Shown here: piece after piece, positions 55,996 through 63,316 of the stretch | Layout of the letters: each line of letters begins with the position of its first letter | Position numbering within the stretch: position 1 is the first letter of the stretch | Assembly: GCF_002222055.1 (NCBI RefSeq) | Contig: NZ_MUGS01000005.1 | Location: 1-63,316 of the forward strand | Source of the DNA: Flavobacterium araucananum | Lineage (GTDB): Bacteria > Bacteroidota > Bacteroidia > Flavobacteriales > Flavobacteriaceae | Reading direction: 5' to 3' | Length of the DNA: 63,316 nt | Position numbers and translations under genes: made by a program | Notes under the pieces: generated by a model | Seen by the model: the letters and a program-made list of their open reading frames with translations, nothing else | What the model was told of the DNA's origin: nothing | Databases searched by the model: none

Positions 55996-57030
55996 ATGAA
56001 ACTATTTTTTCATAAAATCACGAATTGGGAATATTGGCCGTTTCAGGTTTTATATGTTCCTATTTATTTTCTTTGGGCGTATTATGCTTTCAAAGCACGA
56101 TCTGTTTTTTTCTTTAATGCCTCAAATCCAAAAATTAAAAATGGAGGTTTTTTGATGGAAAGCAAAAAGCAGATTTATGATTTGCTGCCTAAAAAATATT
56201 ATCCCAAAACTATTTTAATAAAAGAAAATACAGATTTAAAAAAGATAGTGAATTTGATTGTCGAAAACAGTATTTATTTTCCTTTAATAGCCAAGCCTGA
56301 TATTGGTTTGAGAGGTTCTGGTGTAAAAAAAATCAAAACCGTTAGCGAATTAAGTGAATACGCCAGCAAAGCAACGTTTGATTTTTTGATACAAGATTTA
56401 ATTCCGTTCAAAAACGAAGTAGGTATTTTTTATGTCCGTCATCCGCTTCAAAAAGACGGAAAGATTACCGGAATTGTTTCAAAAGAGTTTTTAATCGTTA
56501 CCGGCGACGGAATTTCGACAATAGAGAACTTAATTAATAAAACACCCAGATTTCAGTTTCAGCTCGAAGCCTTAAAAGAAGAATATGGAGATCAATTGCA
56601 GCGCATTTTGCACAAGGGCGAAAGAATCAATTTAGTTCCGTTTGGGAACCATGCCCGAGGTGCAAAATTTCTTGACGGAAGCGATTTGATTACCAAAAAA
56701 CTAACAGCAATGATTAACGAAATTGCAACTCAAATTCCGGAATTTTATTTTGGACGCTTTGATATCATGTACAATACTCTTGAGGAATTAGAGCGCGGAG
56801 AAAATTTTCAGATAGTAGAGCTTAATGGTGCCGCAAGTGAACCCACACATATTTATGATCCTAAACACTCTGTTTGGTTTGCCTGGAAAGAGCTTGCGAG
56901 ACACATAACCTATATGTATGAAATAAGTGTAGAAAATCATAAAATGGGAGTTCCGTATTTAGAATATAAAGTTGGAATTCGTGAATACAAATTGCATTTG
57001 GCGCAAAATAATAAGATTGTAAATTTTTAA
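55996..57030 (+). CDS. ATP-grasp domain protein, D-Ala-D-Ala-ligase-like
   Basis: A 344-residue protein with one hydrophobic N-terminal segment (PFQVLYVPIYFLWAYYAF) and an ATP-grasp core: FPLIAKPDIGLRGSGVKKI, FLIQDLIPFKNEVGIFYVRHP, and the metal site FDIMYN ... FQIVELNGAASEPTHIYDP. The substrate is unknown. It is one of several tightly packed co-directional genes. Confidence 0.8.
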   Translation: MKLFFHKITNWEYWPFQVLYVPIYFLWAYYAFKARSVFFFNASNPKIKNGGFLMESKKQIYDLLPKKYYPKTILIKENTDLKKIVNLIVENSIYFPLIAKPDIGLRGSGVKKIKTVSELSEYASKATFDFLIQDLIPFKNEVGIFYVRHPLQKDGKITGIVSKEFLIVTGDGISTIENLINKTPRFQFQLEALKEEYGDQLQRILHKGERINLVPFGNHARGAKFLDGSDLITKKLTAMINEIATQIPEFYFGRFDIMYNTLEELERGENFQIVELNGAASEPTHIYDPKHSVWFAWKELARHITYMYEISVENHKMGVPYLEYKVGIREYKLHLAQNNKIVNF

Positions 57031-57032
57031 AG

Positions 57033-57689
57033 ATGAAACAACTTAAAAATATCTCAGTAGGATTTCTGGTCAGTTTCCTTGGTTCTATTCCGTTGGGATA
57101 TTTAAATCTGGCGGGATTAGAAATTTATTCAAAATCAGGATTCCATAACCTGGTTTTCTTTTTGTTTGGAGTTGTTTTTGTGGAGACTTTTGTAATTTAT
57201 TTTACATTGCTTTTTGCCAAAAGGCTCGTAAACAATAGGAAGTTGATGAAGATCATTGATTTTTTTGCCATCGCATTTATGTTTATTCTGGCGTTTGTTT
57301 TTTATTTCAGGTTTAATCAAAAAGCAAATTCAAATAATGATTTACAAGAGTATTTAATGTATTCGCCATTCGTGATTGGTGTGATTTTAAACGGTTTCAA
57401 TTTCTTGCAGGTCCCTTTCTGGACCAGTTGGAATTTATATTTACTTAACGGAAAGTATATTACAATAGAAAAAAAGTTAAAATATTATTATATTGCAGGA
57501 ACTTTGATGGGGATTTTTTTAGGAATGTTAAGTCTGATTGTAATTTTACAGCGTCTTTTCGAAAAAACAAATCAGTTTTCAAAGTACATAATGCCTGTTT
57601 TTATTCCGTTGTTCTTTATTGTTTTAGGAAGTATTCAGGTTGTTAAAGTGTATAAAAAATATTTTAAAACCACAGCTTTAGAAGTTTAA
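57033..57689 (+). CDS. LysE-family exporter-like membrane protein
   Basis: A 218-residue protein with six predicted helices; the start FLVSFLGSIPLGYLNLAGLEI matches the LysE/RhtB type of amino-acid exporters. It begins 2 bp after the ATP-grasp gene and may export that enzyme's product. Confidence 0.8.
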   Translation: MKQLKNISVGFLVSFLGSIPLGYLNLAGLEIYSKSGFHNLVFFLFGVVFVETFVIYFTLLFAKRLVNNRKLMKIIDFFAIAFMFILAFVFYFRFNQKANSNNDLQEYLMYSPFVIGVILNGFNFLQVPFWTSWNLYLLNGKYITIEKKLKYYYIAGTLMGIFLGMLSLIVILQRLFEKTNQFSKYIMPVFIPLFFIVLGSIQVVKVYKKYFKTTALEV

Positions 57690-57718
57690 AAACCTAAAGT
57701 TAACTCCAATTTTCATTT

Positions 57719-58696
57719 ATGAAAAAACTTTACTTTCTTCTTCCATTTGTTTTTCTGGGTTGCAAATCAAATCCATCTGCAGTTAACGAAAAAGCAGCAA
57801 AGGAAAACTCAAAACCTATCGGGATTACCTATAAAGTAGCACAAAATGATGTATCGGATTTTCTCCAGTATCTTTCTTCAGATGCGCTAGAAGGTCGGGA
57901 AACCGGAACAAAGGGTATAGAAAAAGCAGCTGTTTTTTTAGAAGATTTCTTCAAAAAAAATAATGTAAAGCCTTATTTTACTTCGTATCGTGATACACTT
58001 ACTAATTTTAAATCTCCTGCTTATAATATAGTTGGTGTTCTGGAAGGAACAGATCCTGTTTTAAAGAAAGAGTTTGTTGTTTTAAGCGCACATTATGATC
58101 ATATTGGTCTGGAGAAAAAGAAACAGGCAGACGTAATTAATAATGGAGCAAATGATGATGCATCCGGAGTTACGGCTGTTGCAGAAATAGCAAAATATTT
58201 TAGCGAGACAAAATCGAACAAACGAAGCATTTTGTTTGTGTTTTTTGCAGGTGAAGAAAAAGGATTACTGGGATCTAAAAGTTTAGTGCAGAAACTAAAA
58301 AAGCAAAATTTTAATTTATATGCACAATTAAATATCGAGATGATCGGTGTGCCTATGAAACGAGATTACCTGGCTTATATAACAGGTTTTGATAAATCGA
58401 ATATGGCTGAAAAAATAAATGAATATACTGGCAAAAAAACAATTGGTTTTTTGCCCAAAGAAGCAGAGTATAAATTGTTTTACAGATCAGATAATTATTC
58501 GTTTTTTGAAGCTTTTGGAAAGCCATGTCAATCGGTAAGCACTTTTGATTTTGAAAATTTTGATTTTTATCATCATGTGTCAGATGAATTTAAGGTGATG
58601 GATTTAGTGCATATCACTTCTTTTATTCAGGAATTTTTGCCTGCCGTGACAAAAATTGCCACTACGCCAACAGAAGAAATTACGATGAATAAATAA
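57719..58696 (+). CDS. M28-family zinc metallopeptidase, lipoprotein
   Basis: A 325-residue lipoprotein (lipobox FLGC, C15). Dizinc ligands are visible in SAHYDHIG, NGANDDASGVTAV, FAGEEKGLLGS and IEMIG, with a final His near YHHVSDEF. Members are aminopeptidases that trim peptides in the periplasm or at the surface. Confidence 0.9.
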   Translation: MKKLYFLLPFVFLGCKSNPSAVNEKAAKENSKPIGITYKVAQNDVSDFLQYLSSDALEGRETGTKGIEKAAVFLEDFFKKNNVKPYFTSYRDTLTNFKSPAYNIVGVLEGTDPVLKKEFVVLSAHYDHIGLEKKKQADVINNGANDDASGVTAVAEIAKYFSETKSNKRSILFVFFAGEEKGLLGSKSLVQKLKKQNFNLYAQLNIEMIGVPMKRDYLAYITGFDKSNMAEKINEYTGKKTIGFLPKEAEYKLFYRSDNYSFFEAFGKPCQSVSTFDFENFDFYHHVSDEFKVMDLVHITSFIQEFLPAVTKIATTPTEEITMNK

Positions 58697-58731
58697 CGGA
58701 TCATTTTAGAGGATTTGCTTATTTTTGCTTT

Positions 58732-59409
58732 ATGAAAAATATTATTGTTACCGGAACCAGTCGAGGAATTGGTTACGAATTAGCATTACAGTTTGCGAAT
58801 GCTGGTTATCAGGTTTTAGCCATTTCGAGAAAAATACCTCAGGCACTTTTAGAACATCAAAATATTACTTGTCTTTCAATTGATCTGGCAGATGAGACAA
58901 CTTTGGTTCAGGTAGAAAAATTTCTTTCTTCGAGCTGGAAAAAAGTAGATGCAGTAGTTCATAATGCAGGAGCTTTGCTATTAAAACCTTTTGCAGAAAC
59001 TACTCAGGCTGATTTTGAAAACATCTATAAAGTAAATGTTTTTGCTGTGGCAAATCTTACCAGAGTTGCTTTGCCCTATCTTCAAAAAGGTAGTCATGTA
59101 GTTACGATAAGTTCTATTGGCGGGGTAAGAGGTAGTCTTAAATTTGCTGGATTAGCAGCTTATAGTTCAAGCAAAGGTGCTGTAATTACCTTAACAGAAT
59201 TATTGGCAGAAGAATATAAAGAACAAGGAATCTCGTTTAATGTTCTGGCTTTAGGTTCTGTTCAGACAGAAATGCTAAACGAAGCTTTCCCGGGTTATCA
59301 GGCGCCAATTTCTGCAGAAGGAATGGCAACATATATTTATGATTTTACACTTAATGGTAATAAATATTTTAACGGAAAGGTTTTAGAAGTTTCTTCGACA
59401 AATCCGTAA
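58732..59409 (+). CDS. Short-chain dehydrogenase/reductase
   Basis: A 225-residue classical SDR: cofactor motif TGTSRGIGYELA, NAG at VHNAGALL, catalytic Ser in TISSIGG and YSSSK. Substrate unknown. Confidence 0.9.
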   Translation: MKNIIVTGTSRGIGYELALQFANAGYQVLAISRKIPQALLEHQNITCLSIDLADETTLVQVEKFLSSSWKKVDAVVHNAGALLLKPFAETTQADFENIYKVNVFAVANLTRVALPYLQKGSHVVTISSIGGVRGSLKFAGLAAYSSSKGAVITLTELLAEEYKEQGISFNVLALGSVQTEMLNEAFPGYQAPISAEGMATYIYDFTLNGNKYFNGKVLEVSSTNP

Positions 59410-59432
59410 GTAATTCATAACTCATAATTATT

Positions 59433-60035
59433 GTGAACGAAACACTAGCACGATACATACCGGAACATGCTGTTAAGCCAGTCTTTGATTTGATTGTCGC
59501 TAATCAGGTTCATCTTAAAATCGTAAATGAACGCCAGACGCGTCATGGCGATTACAGGAGAGGGCCAAGTGGTAAACATGAAATCACGGTAAATGCCAGT
59601 TTAAACAAGTATCGTTTTTTGATAACACTGATTCATGAAATTTCGCATTTGGTAGCCTTTGAAAAGTTTGGACGCAATATAAAACCTCACGGAAATGAAT
59701 GGAAACATACGTTTCAGCGTATGATGATTCCTTTTATTCGTCCGGAGATTTTTCCGGGACAATTATTACCCTTATTAGCGAGGCATTTTAAGAATCCATC
59801 TGCCAGTAGCGATACAGATACGACTTTGTCTCTGGCTTTGAAACAATTTGATGCAGGAAATGATAAAAACTATGTTTTCGAAATTCCATACGGAAGTGTG
59901 TTCCGAATCAAAAATGGTAAAATATTCAAGAAATTAGCCGTTAGAACCAAACGCTTTGAGTGTATCGAAATAAGCTCCGGAAAAACATATCTGTTTAATC
60001 CAAATGCCGAAGTTGAGCTAATAAATTCAAATTAA
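59433..60035 (+). CDS. SprT-like zinc-binding protein
   Basis: A 200-residue protein with HExxH in LITLIHEISHLVAFEKFG and a third ligand in PHGNEWKHTF, as in SprT/Spartan-type proteases. It starts with GTG at 59433 (GTGAACGAAACA). A terminator follows. Confidence 0.82.
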   Translation: MNETLARYIPEHAVKPVFDLIVANQVHLKIVNERQTRHGDYRRGPSGKHEITVNASLNKYRFLITLIHEISHLVAFEKFGRNIKPHGNEWKHTFQRMMIPFIRPEIFPGQLLPLLARHFKNPSASSDTDTTLSLALKQFDAGNDKNYVFEIPYGSVFRIKNGKIFKKLAVRTKRFECIEISSGKTYLFNPNAEVELINSN

Positions 60036-60065
60036 AGTAAGGGTTTTTAAAAACAGCCATAAATG

Positions 60066-60109
60066 AAAAATCCAAATTCTAATCTTAGTAAATTAGAATT
60101 TGGATTTTT
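60066..60109. terminator. Bidirectional terminator after the SprT-like gene
   Basis: 60066-60083 pairs perfectly with 60092-60109 around an eight-base loop; it lies between convergent SprT-like and ABC ATPase genes and has A/T runs for both. Confidence 0.85.
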
Positions 60110-60132
60110 TATATTTGAGCTTAAATGAAAGA

Positions 60133-60894
60133 CTATCCCTTAAGATAAGCTTCTCTTACTTTTTTGAATAAATTAGAAGAGTAAACAAATTTGACAATAT
60201 CTTTATTATCTGTTCTGAAGATTTCTTCTTTAGTTCCCTGCCAGGCTTTTACCCCTTTTTTCAGGAAAACAATATTTTCTCCAATTTCCATTACAGAGTT
60301 CATATCGTGCGTATTAATTACGGTTGTGATATTGTATTCTTCTGTAATTTCTTTAATCAGATTATCGATCAAAGTTGAGGTATTTGGATCTAAACCAGAA
60401 TTAGGCTCATCGCAAAATAAATATTTAGGATTGTTTACAATCGCACGGGCAATCGCCACACGTTTTTGCATCCCTCCGGATATCTCAGATGGTAATTTTT
60501 TATGGGCATCGACTAAGTTCACGCGTTCTAAAACAAAATCAACGCGTTCCTGAATTTTAGCTTTGTTATCGTTGGTGAACATTTTTAAGGGGAAAGCAAC
60601 ATTTTCTTCAACAGTCATCGAGTCAAATAAAGCACTTCCCTGAAAAACCATTCCAATTTCTGTTCTTAATTCTCGTTTTTCATCCGGGTTTAATTCTGAG
60701 TAAACTCTGCCGTCAAATTCAATGGTTCCTGAATCCGGGGTATGAATTCCTAACAACGTTTTTAATAAAACAGTTTTTCCTGAGCCACTTTGTCCAATAA
60801 TTAAGTTGGTTTTTCCCGTTTCAAAAACGGTAGAAACACCTTTTAAAACTTTACTATCACCAAATGATTTTTCTATGTTTTTTACTTCGATCAT
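60133..60894 (-). CDS. mlaF: ABC transporter ATPase, MlaF-like
   Basis: A 253-residue ATPase: Walker A GQSGSGKT (34-41), signature SEISGGMQKR, Walker B YLFCDEPNSGLDP, H-loop NTHDM. The ISGGMQKR signature and the partner permease point to the Mla/Mce type that moves phospholipids between membranes. It overlaps the permease gene by 1 bp. Confidence 0.9.
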   Translation of the reverse strand: MIEVKNIEKSFGDSKVLKGVSTVFETGKTNLIIGQSGSGKTVLLKTLLGIHTPDSGTIEFDGRVYSELNPDEKRELRTEIGMVFQGSALFDSMTVEENVAFPLKMFTNDNKAKIQERVDFVLERVNLVDAHKKLPSEISGGMQKRVAIARAIVNNPKYLFCDEPNSGLDPNTSTLIDNLIKEITEEYNITTVINTHDMNSVMEIGENIVFLKKGVKAWQGTKEEIFRTDNKDIVKFVYSSNLFKKVREAYLKG

Positions 60895-61640
60895 TATCCT
60901 AACAGTAATTGAGTTAATATATAATTAAAAAGAATGATACAAACAGATGTCCATACAAATGATACTGTACTTGCTTTACCAACTTCTAATGCTCCACCTT
61001 TCATATAATATCCATGAAAAGACGGAATTGTAGCCAATAACATTGCGAATATTAAAGTTTTAATAAAAGCGTATGTAATGTGAAACGGAATAAATTCCAT
61101 TTGAGCACCCTGAATAAAATCTTCACTAGTCGAAAATCCTCCGTAAGCACAAGCAAGCCATCCTCCAAAAATACCCAGGAACATACTAATACCTATTACA
61201 AAAGGATACATTAATAAGGCTACTATTTTAGGAAAAACAAGATAGTTTAATGAATTAACTCCCATAACTTCCAGCGCATCGATTTGTTCTGTAACACGCA
61301 TTGTACCAATACTAGAGGTGATGTAAGATCCCATTTTTCCAGCCATAATTACCGAAATAAAAGTAGGAGCAAACTCTAGAATTACAGATTGACGTGTAGC
61401 AAAACCAATTAAATATTTTGGAATTAAAGGATTCGTTAAATTCAGTGCAGTTTGAATGGCAACAACTCCTCCGATAAAAAAAGAGATAAAGCAAACGATG
61501 CCAAGAGAGTCGATTATTAAATCATCGATTTCTTTGAAAATCAATTTTTTCATAACAGGCCATTTGGTCTGTTTGTTGAAAATTTCTTTCAGCATTAAAA
61601 AATATCTTCCTATTTGAGATATATAACGTATTAGCATCAT
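60894..61640 (-). CDS. mlaE: MlaE-like ABC permease
   Basis: A 248-residue membrane protein with five to six helices and MlaE motifs (FATRQSVILEFAPTFISVIMAGKMGSYITSSIGTMRVTEQIDALEVMGVNS). With the ATPase it forms the inner-membrane part of a lipid transporter; the MCE subunit is not in the window. An ATG at codon 2 is an alternative start. Confidence 0.9.
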   Translation of the reverse strand: MMLIRYISQIGRYFLMLKEIFNKQTKWPVMKKLIFKEIDDLIIDSLGIVCFISFFIGGVVAIQTALNLTNPLIPKYLIGFATRQSVILEFAPTFISVIMAGKMGSYITSSIGTMRVTEQIDALEVMGVNSLNYLVFPKIVALLMYPFVIGISMFLGIFGGWLACAYGGFSTSEDFIQGAQMEFIPFHITYAFIKTLIFAMLLATIPSFHGYYMKGGALEVGKASTVSFVWTSVCIILFNYILTQLLLG

Positions 61641-61668
61641 AGTTTTAGAAATATTGGCTAAATTAAGG

Positions 61669-61705
61669 ATTAGTTTACAGTTTACCGTTTCAGTTTGCAG
61701 TTTTT
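61669..61705. repeat. CAGTTTACAGT-type short repeat
   Basis: Tandem-like CAGTTTACCGTTTCAGTTTGCAG sequence; a similar tract lies at 63287-63316. Such motifs are frequent between flavobacterial genes. Confidence 0.45.
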
Positions 61706-61719
61706 TTAAGTTTAAAAAA

Positions 61720-62568
61720 CTAGAAAAGCTTTTGTTTCATTTTCTGAAAACGATAATTTTTTATAAATTTAGCTTGTTCGGATGTTACTAATAAGGGAGT
61801 TTTAGCTTTTTTAGCTTTCCAAAATCCTCTTATGTAATCAAAAAATAAAAATGGTTTTTTCTTCATCATCGCCAATTTTGCCGATGCGATTGCGGTAATC
61901 CAAAAACCGTACCCTAGTGTATAAAAGGCTTCTCCCTGTTTATAACGTGCTGTTTTGTTGTAGTTTGCACCTGTTGGTTTAAGGTGTTTTACGTGCAAGG
62001 ATTCGTCTGTAACTATTTTCCAATCATAGTATTTGCAAAGTAATTCGTCTACCGTATCCCAGCCCATAGCAGGTTTTAGACCACCAATTTGCTCGTAAGT
62101 TGCTTTGCGATATGCTTTTAATGCGCCACGAATATGATCTTTATCGGTTAGGTTTTCTAGTATCCAATCGCCATTTTTTTCGATGTAACAAAATCCGCCA
62201 GCCATTCCAATTTTAGGATCAGATTCAAAGTGTTTAATAATAGTTTCAAAATAGTCAGGCGGAAAAATCAAATCACCGTCTATCTTTACAATAATATCAT
62301 AATTTGAATCCAGTGTTTCAAAACCTTTCTGGTAAGCCTGGATTACTTTGCTTCCGGGCATGTGGATCGCATCAGAAGTTTTATTAACTACAGAAATAAA
62401 CGGGTTTTCCTTTGCGAACTCTAATACAATTTCTTCGGTTTTATCAGTCGAATTATCATTAACGACAACCACTTTTGAGGGTAAAACCGTTTGCGAGATC
62501 AAAGATTGTAAGGTAAGGCCAATAAGGTCTTGCTCGTTGTGCGCGGGAATAACGATGTAATATTTCAT
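61720..62568 (-). CDS. Family 2 glycosyltransferase
   Basis: A 282-residue GT-A enzyme: start YYIVIPAHNEQDLIGLTLQSL, VVVNDNSTDKT, DxD-type motif in VKIDGDLIFPP, and a later WDTVDELLCKYYDW. It probably builds a cell-surface glycan. No membrane helix is evident. Confidence 0.9.
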   Translation of the reverse strand: MKYYIVIPAHNEQDLIGLTLQSLISQTVLPSKVVVVNDNSTDKTEEIVLEFAKENPFISVVNKTSDAIHMPGSKVIQAYQKGFETLDSNYDIIVKIDGDLIFPPDYFETIIKHFESDPKIGMAGGFCYIEKNGDWILENLTDKDHIRGALKAYRKATYEQIGGLKPAMGWDTVDELLCKYYDWKIVTDESLHVKHLKPTGANYNKTARYKQGEAFYTLGYGFWITAIASAKLAMMKKKPFLFFDYIRGFWKAKKAKTPLLVTSEQAKFIKNYRFQKMKQKLF

Positions 62569-62655
62569 GTAAAAAAATTTAGATTTTAGATTTTGGACTT
62601 TAGATTGTTGGTGTTATCTAAAATCGGTAAATCAAAAATCGTTAATCAAAAATCT

Positions 62656-63183
62656 TTAGATCTTAATTTTCTCTGCGACAACAATATAATATCTTGGAGT
62701 AAAATATCTTAGTAAGGGTCTGAATCCAAACTTTTTTACGGGATGTGTAAATTTTTGACGATCCGTTATTTTCCAGCCTGTTTTTTCTAAAAGCCAGTCT
62801 AATTGCCAGTCTTCAAATTCGTGATAGTGTCTGTCCCACATATCTGTTTTTGAACGATATGCCGGTGAAAACCATAAACGTAACGGAATTGAAATTAACA
62901 ATTTATCACATTTTACATTTTCGAGAATGGTGTAAGGATTTAACAGGTGTTCGAAAATCTCAAATGCAGTAAAAACAGTATATTGTTCTGTTTGCAAAGC
63001 GGTTTGATCGTTGTCTAAATCTTCGCCTTTTGTGTTTTTTACGGTATAACCATTTTCTTCCATTATTTTAGAGAATGGATTTGGGACACCAAAATCAAAA
63101 ATAGTCTCTGATGTTTTAACGTGTTTTTGTAAAAACTCTAAAGTAAGTTTGAATCTTTTATTCGGAAACGTTTTTTCGTACAT
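62656..63183 (-). CDS. Methyltransferase-like protein (SAM-binding fold)
   Basis: A 175-residue protein. TIFDFGVPNPFSKIM is a degenerate motif I, followed by GEDLDNDQT and FTAFEIFEHLLNPYTILENV, as in class I methyltransferases. The usual GxGxG is replaced by GVPNP, so activity is uncertain. It lies upstream of the glycosyltransferase on the same strand, suggesting surface-glycan work. Confidence 0.7.
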   Translation of the reverse strand: MYEKTFPNKRFKLTLEFLQKHVKTSETIFDFGVPNPFSKIMEENGYTVKNTKGEDLDNDQTALQTEQYTVFTAFEIFEHLLNPYTILENVKCDKLLISIPLRLWFSPAYRSKTDMWDRHYHEFEDWQLDWLLEKTGWKITDRQKFTHPVKKFGFRPLLRYFTPRYYIVVAEKIKI

Positions 63184-63242
63184 AGCGTTGCGAGGAACGA
63201 AACAATCTCTCGTTCTTGATTTTATTATTAGGTCGCAAATAT

Positions 63243-63280
63243 ACTAAAAAGTCCGCATTTTAAAATGCGGACTTTTTAGT
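63243..63280. terminator. Perfect 19-bp palindrome
   Basis: 63243-63261 and 63262-63280 are exact reverse complements with AAAAA/TTTTT outer segments; it can act as a bidirectional terminator. It sits upstream of the methyltransferase-like gene, so it probably ends a gene beyond the window. Confidence 0.75.
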
Positions 63281-63316
63281 TTTCGGTATTCAGTCGCAGT
63301 TTACAGTTTACAGTCG

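Noticed and set aside
62580..62655. Short TTTAGATTTTAGATTTTGGACT repeats as an att site
   Set aside because: These AT-rich direct repeats are common between flavobacterial genes and no mobile gene adjoins them.

Overview
The window looks like a Flavobacterium or close relative (Bacteroidota). It is AT-rich, carries a SusC/SusD pair, a mobilization protein of the Bacteroidota MobA type, DUF6520 and DUF6922 proteins, and genes without Shine-Dalgarno sites. It falls into two parts joined at a tRNA-Val(TAC) gene near 44.74 kb. Everything from about 1 to 44.74 kb behaves as accessory DNA; from 44.74 kb to the end is ordinary housekeeping sequence.

Accessory part, left to right. After a DMT-type transporter (18-887), a cassette at about 1.1-5.4 kb holds an OLD-like ATPase with a HEPN-like C-terminus and a separate HEPN protein. 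Three copies of a repeat unit flank it; each unit resembles a tRNA 3' end followed by a hairpin. Next come an Mrr-like nuclease and a minus-strand regulator operon: a sigma-like factor, a 134-residue unknown and an ImmA/IrrE metallopeptidase. Divergent from that operon is a type II CBASS operon (8.35-13.66 kb): DUF3892, CD-NTase, Cap2 (E2-E1), Cap3 (JAMM), a DUF6602 nuclease-like protein and a second, probably membrane-anchored CD-NTase-like protein.

From 26.2 down to 13.9 kb all genes are on the minus strand. In order of transcription they are a DUF6035/CoiA-like nuclease, a graspetide-type RiPP precursor with three core repeats, its ATP-grasp ligase, a four-helix membrane protein, a DUF4209 (HEPN-like) protein, and an AVAST type 1-like set. 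That set comprises a metallo-beta-lactamase, a trypsin-STAND NTPase interrupted by one in-frame TAA, and two small overlapping genes. An XRE-like regulator and a structured RNA candidate follow at 26.8-27.6 kb.

A SusC-SusD-S9 peptidase operon then faces a four-cysteine DUF6520 peptide and a MauE-like membrane protein, possibly a peptide export/import pair. A Hachiman system (HamA, HamB) lies at 37.9-41.1 kb. A decayed mobilization region and a large serine recombinase complete the island; the recombinase gene ends inside the 3' end of tRNA-Val, which marks the right junction. The left end of the island is not visible.

Core part: folC, exbB, exbD, a TonB-like protein, Glu/Leu-type dehydrogenase, chalcone isomerase-like protein, acyl-CoA dehydrogenase, a Crp/Fnr regulator, a run of co-directional small metabolic genes (peroxiredoxin, YHS, DoxX, DinB-like, NRDE, ATP-grasp, LysE), an M28 peptidase, an SDR, a SprT-like protein, an Mla-type ABC transporter, a glycosyltransferase and a methyltransferase-like protein. 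All functional calls come from reading motifs in the translated sequence; no database search was run.
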